A stretch of 16,461 nucleotides of DNA from MM2 sp035460165 (GTDB lineage: Bacteria; Pseudomonadota; Gammaproteobacteria; Burkholderiales; Methylophilaceae), in contig DATHWW010000025.1 in the NCBI GenBank assembly GCA_035460165.1, positions 1-16,461 of the forward strand, given 5' to 3'. Position numbers and translations under genes: made by a program. Under the pieces are notes generated by a model. The model worked only from the letters and a program-made list of their open reading frames with translations, had not been told where the DNA came from and made no database searches. Positions 7,184-14,380 of the stretch are shown here, piece by piece; positions within the stretch are counted from its first letter, which is position 1, and each line of letters starts with the position of its first letter.

Positions 7184-7186
7184 ATT
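7151..7186. terminator. Bidirectional terminator downstream of ctaB
   Basis: A perfect 16-bp inverted repeat (7151-7166 with 7171-7186) with loop GTGA carries an A-tract on one side and a T-tract on the other, so it can act on both strands. It would end the minus-strand ctaA-ctaB transcript, 54 bases past the ctaB stop, and any plus-strand transcript from the DUF3617 region. Confidence 0.85.
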
Positions 7187-7239
7187 GGGTGTGACGTAGT
7201 ACTTTGTTTTACATCTTGTCTACCTTGCCCGGGCGCTTG

Positions 7240-8154
7240 TTATCCGAGTATGGGGCCCGGTACCAAATAGTGATCTGCCAGTAATGCTGCAAACAATAGC
7301 GTCAGATACAGTATCGAATACTTGAATGTCTTTCGCGCCAGCTGATCGCTGTACTTGCGATACAGGCCAATCGCATAAGCCATGAAGATCGCATTCAGCA
7401 CCGTGGATGCCATCAGATACAGCCAGCCGCTCATGCCGCTGCCGTAGGGCATCAGTGTCACTGCCACCAGGATGATGGTGTACAGCAAGATGTGCAGGCG
7501 GGTGAATTCTTCGCCGTGGGTGACCGGGAGCATGGGCAGGCCGGACTTGGCGTATTCTTCGCGGCGATAAAGGGCCAGTGCCCAGAAGTGCGGCGGGGTC
7601 CAGGCGAAGATGATGAGAAACAGGATTAGCGATTCGGGCGATACCACGTTGTTGACGGCGGCCCAGCCGAGGATGGGAGGCATTGCACCGGAGGCGCCGC
7701 CGATGACGATATTCAATGGCGTCGCGGGTTTGAGGAATACGGTGTAGATAACAGCGTAACCGACAAAAGTGGCGAGGGTGAGCCACATCGTGAGCGGGTT
7801 GACGTTGTAGTAGAGGATTGCGAGGCCGAGTGCGCCAACCAGCGTGGCGAAAATGGCGGTCTGCACCGAGGTGACCTGGCCGGTTGGCAGCGGGCGGGCG
7901 CGGGTGCGTGCCATGACGGCATCGATTTTCTGCTCGATAAGGCAGTTGAATGCGGCAGCGGCGCCGGAGGCGAGGGCGATGCCGATGGTGGCATTCAATA
8001 ACAGATCCAGCGGGATCATGCCCGGCGAGGCGAGGAACATGCCTATCATCGCGGTGAAGACAATAAGGGCCGTCACCCGAGGTTTGCACATCAGGAAGAA
8101 GCTTTGAAAGCTGATTCCAATACGTTGAAGTCTGATAGCCAAAACAGCGCTCAT
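7240..8154 (-). CDS. ctaB: Protoheme IX farnesyltransferase (heme O synthase)
   Basis: CtaB (CyoE/COX10 type) attaches a farnesyl group to protoheme to give heme O, the precursor of heme A for the oxidase. It is a polytopic UbiA-superfamily membrane enzyme of 304 residues, a normal length. The substrate-binding motif runs from Asn70 through Asp78 to MARTRARPLPTG (81-92), and the second conserved block TPLNIVIGGASGAMPPILGW is intact. The ATG at 8154 is preceded by a strong GGGGAGG that overlaps the end of ctaA, and only six bases separate the two genes, so they are translated from one message. A bidirectional terminator follows. Its place directly after heme A synthase fits stepwise conversion of heme B to O to A. 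Confidence 0.96.
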   Translation of the reverse strand: MSAVLAIRLQRIGISFQSFFLMCKPRVTALIVFTAMIGMFLASPGMIPLDLLLNATIGIALASGAAAAFNCLIEQKIDAVMARTRARPLPTGQVTSVQTAIFATLVGALGLAILYYNVNPLTMWLTLATFVGYAVIYTVFLKPATPLNIVIGGASGAMPPILGWAAVNNVVSPESLILFLIIFAWTPPHFWALALYRREEYAKSGLPMLPVTHGEEFTRLHILLYTIILVAVTLMPYGSGMSGWLYLMASTVLNAIFMAYAIGLYRKYSDQLARKTFKYSILYLTLLFAALLADHYLVPGPILG

Positions 8155-8160
8155 AACACG

Positions 8161-9156
8161 TTACCTCCCCGACCTCATAGTCGTTTTCGAGTTTAACACC
8201 ACTAACGAGATTAGCAACAAGGCGGCGACCGCGTTGTGCGCGACCGCGACAGACAGCGGCAGGCTGAACATGATATTGCTGATGCCCAGCGCAATTTGTA
8301 CCGCCAGCAGGCCGGCAATCGCGACGCCGAGATCGCCGAGGCGGGGCGTCCGCATGGTTTTGATAGCCAGCCAGCCGAGATACAAAAAGGTGACGAGCGC
8401 GCCGAGGCGGTGCGCCCAGTGTATGGCGGTCAATGCTGCGAGCGAAAGCTGTTCGCCGTTGGCGGTTTCGCCGAGTTCGCGGACCATGTGAAAGGCATTG
8501 GCGAAATCCATGGACGGCACTAGGCTGCCCTGGCAAGCCGGGAAGTCGGTACAGGCGAGGGCGGCGTAATTCGAGCTGGTCCAGCCGCCGAGGAAGATTT
8601 GCACCGCGATCACAATGAGGCCGAGGCGCGCCCAAGGGCGCAGGGTATTGAAGTTGGCACCATAGATTGACGGGATTGTGCCGAAGCGCCGATGCGCGAG
8701 CCAAGTCAGCAGGGCCAGCGTAGTCATGCCGCCTAGCAAATGGGCACTGACGATGACGGGTTTCAGCAGCATGGTGACCGTCCACATGCCGAGCGCCGCT
8801 TGGAAGATGACGACCAGCAGCAGGATGGTCGGCAATACGGTGGGGGTGTGCAGCCGGCGGCGGTTGCGCCAGCCGATGATGAAAATCGCCAGAATCAGCA
8901 GGCCGAGTGTGCCGGCGAAATAGCGGTGCGCCATTTCTTTCCAGGCCTTGTGCGTCTCCAGCGGCTTGTGCGGGAAGGCCTTTTCGACATGGGCGAGGGC
9001 GGATTCGCTTTGCGGAACGGTGAGGTGACCATAGCAGCCGGGCCAGTCCGGACAGCCGAGGCCGGCGTCCGAGAGACGCACGTAAGCACCCAGCACGACC
9101 ACGCAAAAGGTCAGGAGTACGGCGGCCAGCACCAGTCGATCAAACAGTTTCATCAT
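8161..9156 (-). CDS. ctaA: Heme A synthase (COX15/CtaA family)
   Basis: CtaA oxidises the C8 methyl of heme O to a formyl group, giving heme A. This 331-residue protein has about eight membrane helices. The first loop has the conserved VRLSDAGLGCPDWPGCYG with the Cys pair C35/C41 found in many CtaA proteins. Heme-ligating His candidates sit in EMAHRYFAG (residue 77), SAHLLGGMT, AIHWAHRLGA and VAHNAVAAL, the expected four-helix pattern. The ATG at 9156 overlaps the stop of the SCO-like gene by four bases (ATGA), so translation is probably coupled; a second ATG follows at once. Complete and ordinary in sequence. Confidence 0.96.
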   Translation of the reverse strand: MMKLFDRLVLAAVLLTFCVVVLGAYVRLSDAGLGCPDWPGCYGHLTVPQSESALAHVEKAFPHKPLETHKAWKEMAHRYFAGTLGLLILAIFIIGWRNRRRLHTPTVLPTILLLVVIFQAALGMWTVTMLLKPVIVSAHLLGGMTTLALLTWLAHRRFGTIPSIYGANFNTLRPWARLGLIVIAVQIFLGGWTSSNYAALACTDFPACQGSLVPSMDFANAFHMVRELGETANGEQLSLAALTAIHWAHRLGALVTFLYLGWLAIKTMRTPRLGDLGVAIAGLLAVQIALGISNIMFSLPLSVAVAHNAVAALLLISLVVLNSKTTMRSGR

Positions 9157-9755
9157 CCCACCCAGGAGTATTTCAAAAGTCTTGTTATGTCCTTGCGCAG
9201 GCCTTTAGGGTTGTAGCTTGCGGGGTAGCTCATCATCAGGTTGCCGAGCGGGTCGACGAAGTAAACGCGGCCGGAAGTGCGTGCCGGCTGGTCGGGCAGG
9301 TCGAATTGCTGCGCGAGCGGGGCGGCTTGATCGCCGGCCAGGATGACGAGATCGGGATATTGCTTTTGCAGGGCGGCGAGTTCGGCCGGGTCGGTGGCCG
9401 ACGGTACGATCAGCAGGCGCTGCACGCGGTCGATTTCCTTGTTAAGCGACACGTGTATCTGCCGCAGCAGATGCACCTGCTTCTGGCATTCAGTCGCGCA
9501 GCCGGAATCGGATACGTAGACGACATTCCATTTCTTCTTCCATTGCTCCGCGCCGAAAGGCTGGCCTCGTGCATCCTGCACGGTCGAAATTTGCAGCGCT
9601 TTGGGCGGAGCAATCAATTCGCCGTGGCTGGCGCCGCCGGGGCGGTAATCGAATTGGTACATGGTCAGCACGGCCAGGATGGGCAACACGAACAACACGA
9701 TGAGGAAGACCAGCATGCGCCTGCCTTTGTGTTGTTGTTTTATTTCTTCCGACAT
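9153..9755 (-). CDS. SCO1/SenC-like thioredoxin-fold membrane protein
   Basis: A 200-residue protein with one N-terminal membrane anchor (residues 14-33, MLVFLIVLFVLPILAVLTMY) and a periplasmic domain that reads like a diverged SCO/thioredoxin fold. YVSDSGCATECQKQVHLLRQ holds a CxxxC pair (C86, C90), as in SCO copper chaperones. The C-terminal part has VYFVDPLGNLMMSYP, matching the SCO block before which a conserved copper-binding His normally stands; that His is absent here. It may help deliver copper or reduce CuA cysteines, an inference from its place between SURF1 and ctaA. The ATG at 9755 lies directly against a palindromic element and has no Shine-Dalgarno. An internal ATG (residue 14) preceded by GGCAGG is a possible alternative start. 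Confidence 0.75.
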   Translation of the reverse strand: MSEEIKQQHKGRRMLVFLIVLFVLPILAVLTMYQFDYRPGGASHGELIAPPKALQISTVQDARGQPFGAEQWKKKWNVVYVSDSGCATECQKQVHLLRQIHVSLNKEIDRVQRLLIVPSATDPAELAALQKQYPDLVILAGDQAAPLAQQFDLPDQPARTSGRVYFVDPLGNLMMSYPASYNPKGLRKDITRLLKYSWVG

Positions 9756-10028
9756 ATAGAACGTGCTCACATTAATTTCACGCCTGCGACGGGGGCGATT
9801 TGGGATGCCATCCGCGAAGCAAGACGCGCAGTTGTGTCGCTCACAACGAGTGGCTTGCGACAAAGGAGGGCGCCCAAATCGCCCCCGTCCCGAAGGGTTG
9901 CCGAGAAAACGCGCGTCTGCGGCGTTGCGAAGCTTGCGAATGGAATGACCATTCGCAGCGCTCCGCGCCTTGCATTCATCGCGTTTTCTCGGCAACGCAG
10001 GTGTGAAATTAATGTGAGCACGCCCTAT
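9756..10028. repeat. Nested palindromic (MITE-like) element between SURF1 and the SCO-like gene
   Basis: The ends are inverted repeats of 27 bp with one mismatch (9762-9788 and 9996-10022, beginning CGTGCTCACATTAATTTCAC), extendable imperfectly to ATAG at each extreme. Inside are two consecutive foldbacks. The first is closed by a perfect 17-bp stem (9788-9804 with 9873-9889) and the second by another perfect 17-bp stem (9897-9913 with 9980-9996). Each holds inner hairpins (GTTGTG/CACAAC at 9831-9847; GCGAATGG/CCATTCGC at 9936-9956). There is no credible ORF or transposase and I see no clear target duplication. It fills the whole gap between the SURF1 stop and the next start codon. Confidence 0.85.
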
Positions 10029-10741
10029 CACTCGACTTTCTTGAAACTGAGGACAAAGTAAATCGCGATCAAGGTCGCAGCGAAACCGAACCATTGGTAA
10101 GCATAGCCCAAGTGCGTTTCGATGCGTTCCGCCGGGCGCGGCCAGTTGCGCACGAAGCCGCCGGCCGGGCTATCGTGATCGAGGCGGACGACCAGCGGGT
10201 AGGACTTGAAAGGTACGGATTTCAGGTAGCGCTCCATGTCCATGTTTTGCCAGACGGGTTGCCACGCGCCGCTGGCCGGAGGGGTTTCGAGCGCGAATAT
10301 CTTGGACGATGGCAGCCACAGGCTGCCGGTGACTTCCTGCGGTTCTGCCGGCGTCGTTACGCTCGGCACGACGCTGTGTTCGGCCGGGGCCGGAATCCAG
10401 CCGCGATTGACGAGGATGTATTTCCCGGTGCCTGCAATGTGCAGCGGCGTGATGACATGATAGCCGGCGGCGCCATTTTCGACCTGGTTGTCGAGCAGGA
10501 TCTGGTATTGGGTTTCGTAAGTGCCTTGCACTTTGACGCGGCGATAGCGCCAGTCTTCCGGCGTATCGATTTCGTTCGGCAGGGCGACCGGCATCTCGGT
10601 CAAGTGGCGGTCGAGTTGAGTCTGCAATTCCTGTTTGGCTTCGGCCTTATGCAATTGCCAGAGGCCCAGGCGAATGAATAGCGCGACGAACACGATGGTC
10701 GCCACTGCGGGCAATAGACGCGGGCGGAAACGGTATTTCAA
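10028..10741 (-). CDS. SURF1 family cytochrome oxidase assembly protein
   Basis: SURF1 proteins assist insertion of heme A into subunit I of aa3-type oxidases. The 237 residues have the family layout. There is an N-terminal helix with LGLWQLHKAEAKQELQ, then EDWRYRRVKVQGTY, LLDNQVENGAAGYHVITPL, ILVNRGWIPAP and a C-terminal HLGYAYQWFGFAATLIAIYF helix; all these blocks are typical. The start is TTG at 10741, with no in-frame ATG or GTG upstream and a weak ribosome site. Length and alignment of the first helix favour it. It is divergent from the DUF2909 gene across 63 bases and is followed by the palindromic element and then the SCO-like, ctaA and ctaB genes, which it probably heads as an operon. 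Confidence 0.92.
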   Translation of the reverse strand: MKYRFRPRLLPAVATIVFVALFIRLGLWQLHKAEAKQELQTQLDRHLTEMPVALPNEIDTPEDWRYRRVKVQGTYETQYQILLDNQVENGAAGYHVITPLHIAGTGKYILVNRGWIPAPAEHSVVPSVTTPAEPQEVTGSLWLPSSKIFALETPPASGAWQPVWQNMDMERYLKSVPFKSYPLVVRLDHDSPAGGFVRNWPRPAERIETHLGYAYQWFGFAATLIAIYFVLSFKKVE

Positions 10742-10746
10742 GGCAA

Positions 10747-10775
10747 TTGCTTTATGACGGGGTGCGCTCCATAAT
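10747..10775 (+). promoter_or_regulatory. Candidate promoter of the DUF2909 gene
   Basis: TTGCTT (10747-10752) and CATAAT (10770-10775) are 17 bases apart in the 63-base gap between the divergent SURF1 and DUF2909 genes. The -10 matches five of six consensus bases, the -35 three of six. Confidence 0.4.
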
Positions 10776-10804
10776 CGAACGCATTACAAAAAGCGGAGGC
10801 TGTC

Positions 10805-11008
10805 ATGTTGCTGAAATTATTCATCATCGCTGCGTTGCTGCTGATCATCGGCAGTCTGTTTTCCGCTCTGTTTTATCTGATGAAGGACAAGGGGCAGGGC
10901 AAGCGCACCGTTAAAGCCCTGACCCTGCGTATCTCACTGTCCCTCGGGTTATTTCTGTTGCTGATGATCGGGTATTACACAGGCATCATCGGTCAGCCAC
11001 ATCCTTGA
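10805..11008 (+). CDS. DUF2909 twin-transmembrane protein
   Basis: A 67-residue inner-membrane protein with two helices (about residues 3-27 and 43-60) joined by a conserved basic loop, MKDKGQGKRTVKALTLRISL. That loop and the length match the DUF2909 / twin transmembrane family found inside betaproteobacterial cytochrome oxidase loci. Its function is unknown; its position suggests a part in oxidase assembly or stability. GGAGG (10795-10799) precedes the ATG. It is the only gene on the plus strand within the oxidase locus, converging on coxC over a shared hairpin terminator and divergent from SURF1. Confidence 0.85.
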   Translation: MLLKLFIIAALLLIIGSLFSALFYLMKDKGQGKRTVKALTLRISLSLGLFLLLMIGYYTGIIGQPHP

Positions 11009-11054
11009 ATCGGGTACGTTCGTTCTATTGTTCTGAAGCACCCTTCCTGCAGTA

Positions 11055-11087
11055 AAAAAGCGATGTCCTCGGACATCGCTTTTTATT
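11055..11087. terminator. Bidirectional terminator between DUF2909 and coxC
   Basis: A 13-bp perfect stem (AAAAAGCGATGTC at 11055-11067 with GACATCGCTTTTT at 11072-11084) with a CTCG tetraloop. A- and T-tracts on the two sides allow termination of both convergent transcripts. Confidence 0.9.
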
Positions 11088-11091
11088 TGTC

Positions 11092-11985
11092 TTACAGCCA
11101 GTACACCAGCACGAAGAGGAGCAGCCAAACCACGTCCACAAAGTGCCAGTACCAGGCGACACCCTCGAAGCCGAAGTGATGCTCGGCGGTGAAATGGCCC
11201 TTCATGCTGCGCACCAGGATCACGATCAGCATGATGGTGCCCAGCGTCACGTGGAAGCCGTGGAAGCCGGTCAGCATGAAGAAGGTCGCACCGTATGCGC
11301 CGCTGCCCAGGGTCAGGCCGAGCTCCTCATAGGCGTGGTGATATTCGTAGCCTTGCAGGAAAATGAAGGAGATCCCCAGTGCAACAGTCATCATCAGGCC
11401 AATGATCAATTGACGGCGGTTGCTGTTCAGCAGGCCCCAGTGCGCCCAGGTGACGGTGGCGCCGGAAGCGAGCAGGATCATCGTGTTGATGGCCGGGATG
11501 CCCCATGCGCCCATCGGTGTGAATTGCGGCGGCTTGAATTCATTGCCGAGCACCATGCCGCCGGGGCCGGCAGTCGGCCAGGCATCGGTAAAGCCGGGGT
11601 AAGGCGTGAATTGCGGATCGAAGTGGGCGAGTTCCGGCACCGAGAACACGCGCATATAGAACAGTGCGCCGAAGAAGGCAGCAAAGAAGGCCACTTCGGA
11701 GGCGATAAAGACGATCATGCCGATGCGGAAGGAGCGGTCCTCCCATTTCTTGTACATGCCGCTTTCGCTTTCGCCGACGATCTTGCCGAACCACCCGAAC
11801 AGCACATAGAGGATGGCAAGAAAGCCGGCGAGCATCATCCATATGCCGGCAGCATGGCCGGGCACGGCCTCATTGACATTGAAAATGAAACCGGCTGCCA
11901 GCACCAGAATCCCGGTTGAAAGTATCGCCGGATAGATACTGGGGTTAGGCACAAAGTAATGGCCTTCGTGTGTCTGCGTGGTCAT
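11092..11985 (-). CDS. coxC: Cytochrome c oxidase subunit III
   Basis: Subunit III is the seven-helix membrane subunit that stabilises subunit I and the proton-uptake side of A-type oxidases. This 297-residue protein has the typical N terminus (HYFVPNPSIYPAI), IASEVAFFAAFFGALFYMR with the conserved carboxylate Glu, and the C-terminal TGFHGFHVTLGTIML and FEGVAWYWHFVDVVWL blocks. A GAGGAG ribosome site lies before the ATG. It follows ctaG/cox11 by 68 bases, the normal order in which CuB assembly precedes subunit III, and ends at a terminator shared with DUF2909. No DUF2970 gene is present in the gap between cox11 and coxC, where some relatives have one. It appears complete and functional. Confidence 0.96.
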   Translation of the reverse strand: MTTQTHEGHYFVPNPSIYPAILSTGILVLAAGFIFNVNEAVPGHAAGIWMMLAGFLAILYVLFGWFGKIVGESESGMYKKWEDRSFRIGMIVFIASEVAFFAAFFGALFYMRVFSVPELAHFDPQFTPYPGFTDAWPTAGPGGMVLGNEFKPPQFTPMGAWGIPAINTMILLASGATVTWAHWGLLNSNRRQLIIGLMMTVALGISFIFLQGYEYHHAYEELGLTLGSGAYGATFFMLTGFHGFHVTLGTIMLIVILVRSMKGHFTAEHHFGFEGVAWYWHFVDVVWLLLFVLVYWL

Positions 11986-12053
11986 GCAAAACTCCTCTAC
12001 GGTGTTTTAATGTTCATTTTGCCGTCGCATCTCATCAGACTGCGCGGCTCTCC

Positions 12054-12602
12054 CTAGTTTCCCGTCGGAACGGCATGGAAAAACGCGTACGACAATGTCA
12101 CGGTACGTATATCTTTCGGCAGGTCCGGGCTCACGTAAAAACGGAGCGGCATTTCCTTGGACTCGCCAGCCTTGAGCTCTTGCCGCTCAAAGCAGAAACA
12201 CTCGATCTTCTTGAAATAGAAGGTTGCCTGGGATGGACTCACACTCGGTACCGCCTGGCCCACGACCGTTTCGTTGGTCATGTTCCTGGCTTCGAACGTA
12301 GCCAGCATGATCTGCCCCGGGCGCACCTTCATGCTGGTTTGCTTGGGGTGGAAATTCCATGCCAGTCCAGGCATCACGCTGCTGGTGAATTCCACTCTCA
12401 CCCAACGCGACTCGTCTACCTTCATCGTTCTCTGCACTTCGGCGGGCAAGCCTTCGGTCTTGCCGTTGAGGCCCGTCAGGTCGCAGAAAACGTTGTAGAG
12501 AGGCACCAGCGCGAAAGCGAACAACACTGCGCCAGCCACCACCCACATCAATTTCCAGGCCAGCCGCTTGTTATCGGCGGCCCTTTTTTCATGATCGATC
12601 AA
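12054..12602 (-). CDS. ctaG: Cytochrome c oxidase assembly protein CtaG/Cox11
   Basis: Cox11 delivers copper to the CuB site of subunit I from the periplasmic face. The 182-residue protein has one N-terminal helix (about 15-38), the conserved PLYNVFCDLTGLNG, the KIECFCFERQELKAGE copper-binding block with its Cys-x-Cys pair, and MPLRFYVSPDLP. Translation probably begins at TTG 12602. The codon overlaps the stop of the preceding 37-codon gene in the string TTGA, which suggests translational coupling, and no upstream in-frame ATG or GTG exists in the stretch I checked. The next gene is coxC. All key residues are present. Confidence 0.93.
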   Translation of the reverse strand: MIDHEKRAADNKRLAWKLMWVVAGAVLFAFALVPLYNVFCDLTGLNGKTEGLPAEVQRTMKVDESRWVRVEFTSSVMPGLAWNFHPKQTSMKVRPGQIMLATFEARNMTNETVVGQAVPSVSPSQATFYFKKIECFCFERQELKAGESKEMPLRFYVSPDLPKDIRTVTLSYAFFHAVPTGN

Positions 12603-12712
12603 GATTGCAGTACCGCGAACATCGATATCACATACCAGAGCAGAACGAATACGCCGAGGCAGATGGCGATGCGTATATTGCCGCGGCGTTTTTTGTCACT
12701 CGTTTGATCCAT
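12599..12712 (-). CDS. 37-residue single-helix membrane peptide in the oxidase operon
   Basis: From ATG 12712 to TGA 12599 a small gene encodes a basic start (MDQTSDKKRRGNIRIA), then a membrane helix (about residues 17-34, CLGVFVLLWYVISMFAV). Similar very small proteins, called cytochrome oxidase small assembly proteins, lie between coxA and cox11 in many betaproteobacteria, so position and layout agree; family membership is inferred. GGGAA precedes the ATG. Its stop overlaps the TTG start of ctaG by four bases. An overlapping 45-codon frame beginning at 12763 lacks a membrane helix and is less likely. Confidence 0.65.
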   Translation of the reverse strand: MDQTSDKKRRGNIRIAICLGVFVLLWYVISMFAVLQS

Positions 12713-12769
12713 TGCGTTCCCATGTCTGCCCCGGCATTTTCATCCCGGGCCAGAGTGTTAGTCATCGAA

Positions 12770-14359
12770 TTACTTGATGACCGGTTGTTCGGTGAAGCTG
12801 TGGTAAGGCGGCGGCGACGGCAGCGTCCATTCCAGGCCTTCTGCACCTTCCCATACCTTGTCCTCAGCCTTTTTGCCACCACGTACGCAGCGCACGATGT
12901 TGTACACCATGATCAGCTGCGACAGGCCCAGCGTGAATGCGCCTATCGTAGAGATCATGTTGAACTCCGAGAACTGCAGTGCGTAATCCGGGATACGGCG
13001 CGGCATGCCGGCCAGACCCAGGAAGAATTGCGGGATGAAGGTCAGGTTGAAGGCGATCATGGTCAGCCAGAAGTGCAGCTTGCCCAGTGTCTCGTTGTAC
13101 ATATGGCCGGTCATCTTGGGTAGCCAGTAGTACACGCCGGCCATGATGCCCATGATGCCGCCGGCGAACAGCGTGTAGTGGAAGTGCGCCACCACGAAGT
13201 AGGAGTGATGGTATTGCGCGTCCGCTGCGACGTCCGCCAGCACCAGGCCGGTCAGGCCGCCGATGCCGAACAGGATGATCCAGCCGGTGGCGAATAGCAT
13301 CGGGGTTTCGAAGGTCATCGAACCCTTCCACATGGTCGCGATCCAGCAGAAGAACAGCACCGCCAGCGGCAGCGAGATCGCCATCGTGCTGTACATGAAG
13401 TACAGCAGCGCCGGAACCGGCATGCCGATGGTGAAGAAGTGGTGCGCCCACACAACCACGGACAGAATGCCGATCGCCCAGAAGGAGTAGACCTGCGCTT
13501 TGTAGCCGTAGGTTTCCTTGCGCGAGAACGTGGACAGCACGTGCGGGATCAGGCCCCATACCGGCAACAGCAGAATGTACACCTCGGGATGGCCGAAGAA
13601 CCAGAACAGGTGCTGGAACAGGATGGGGTCGCCACCGCCGGCAGCATCAAAGAAGTGCGTGCCGAAGTGGCGGTCGGTCAGCAGCATGGTTACGGCGCCG
13701 GCCAGTACCGGGATGGTGGCGATCAGCAGGAAGGCAGTAATCATCCAACCATGAGCGAACAGCGGCATCTTCATCAGCGTCATGCCGGGCGCGCGCATGT
13801 TGAAGATGGTAACCAGCACGTTGATCGAACCCATCACCGAGGATATCCCCAGCAAGTGCACCGCAAAGATGGCGAAGTCGACACCGATGCCGCCTTGTAC
13901 CGACAGCGGGGTGTAGAACGTCCAGCCGGTGGCGATTGCGCCGTCACCGATGCCGAACAGCGCCAGGATGAAGGGCGCGGTCAACAGGATGGCGGCGGGC
14001 GGCAGCAGCCAGAAGCCCCAGTTATTGAGGCGGGGCAGCGCCATGTCCGGTGCGCCGAGTTGCAGCGGCAGCATCCAGTTGGCGAACCCCGTGGCTGCGG
14101 GCATCAGTGCTGCGAAAATCATCACCAGCGCATGCACGCCGATCAGTTGATTGAAGAATTCCGGCTGCATCAGTTGCAGGCCGGGTTGGAACAGTTCTGC
14201 GCGAACCGCCAGGATCATCGACCCGCCCACCAGGAACATGATGAGCGAGAAAGTCAGGTACATCGTGCCGATGTCCTTGTGGTTGGTCGTGGTCAACCAG
14301 CGCATGATCCCCGTCGGATGGTGATCATCATGATGGTGTGCCGCTGTAGCTGTACTCAT
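12770..14359 (-). CDS. coxA: Cytochrome c oxidase subunit I (A-family, K-pathway residues substituted)
   Basis: Subunit I carries heme a, heme a3 and CuB, reducing oxygen to water while moving protons across the inner membrane. The 529 residues span twelve helices. Heme ligands are H76, H392 and H394. CuB ligands are H257, H306 and H307. The cross-linked Tyr (Y261) and Glu259 are present in GHPEVY, and the D-pathway Asp105, N94 and N112/N113 are kept. In helix 8 the usual PTGVK is PLAVL (L332, L335), so both the Thr and Lys of the K pathway are missing; the Ser of helix 6 is Pro272. The Mg-site Asp is His385 (YHHSY). A GAGGAGA site precedes the ATG; the gene follows coxB by 21 bases. It is clearly a heme-copper oxidase and apparently active. 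Confidence 0.97.
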   Translation of the reverse strand: MSTATAAHHHDDHHPTGIMRWLTTTNHKDIGTMYLTFSLIMFLVGGSMILAVRAELFQPGLQLMQPEFFNQLIGVHALVMIFAALMPAATGFANWMLPLQLGAPDMALPRLNNWGFWLLPPAAILLTAPFILALFGIGDGAIATGWTFYTPLSVQGGIGVDFAIFAVHLLGISSVMGSINVLVTIFNMRAPGMTLMKMPLFAHGWMITAFLLIATIPVLAGAVTMLLTDRHFGTHFFDAAGGGDPILFQHLFWFFGHPEVYILLLPVWGLIPHVLSTFSRKETYGYKAQVYSFWAIGILSVVVWAHHFFTIGMPVPALLYFMYSTMAISLPLAVLFFCWIATMWKGSMTFETPMLFATGWIILFGIGGLTGLVLADVAADAQYHHSYFVVAHFHYTLFAGGIMGIMAGVYYWLPKMTGHMYNETLGKLHFWLTMIAFNLTFIPQFFLGLAGMPRRIPDYALQFSEFNMISTIGAFTLGLSQLIMVYNIVRCVRGGKKAEDKVWEGAEGLEWTLPSPPPYHSFTEQPVIK

Positions 14360-14380
14360 GTGTCTCTCCTCAGTACCTGA

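Noticed and set aside
7220..9106. A 628-codon open frame on the minus strand across ctaB and ctaA
   Set aside because: It is an Arg/Pro/His-rich shadow of two well-recognised genes in another frame of the same strand, a common result of high GC at third positions.
9306..10061. Plus-strand 251-codon frame across the SCO-like gene and the palindromic element, and a minus-strand 313-codon extension of the SCO-like gene through the element
   Set aside because: The plus frame is antisense to the SCO-like gene. The extension translates the inverted repeats and runs into SURF1, and the MSEE start at 9755 gives a protein with a normal N-terminal anchor.
12628..12763. 45-codon frame from ATG 12763 between coxA and ctaG
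   Set aside because: It has no membrane helix or family resemblance and overlaps the better-supported 37-codon membrane peptide in a different frame.
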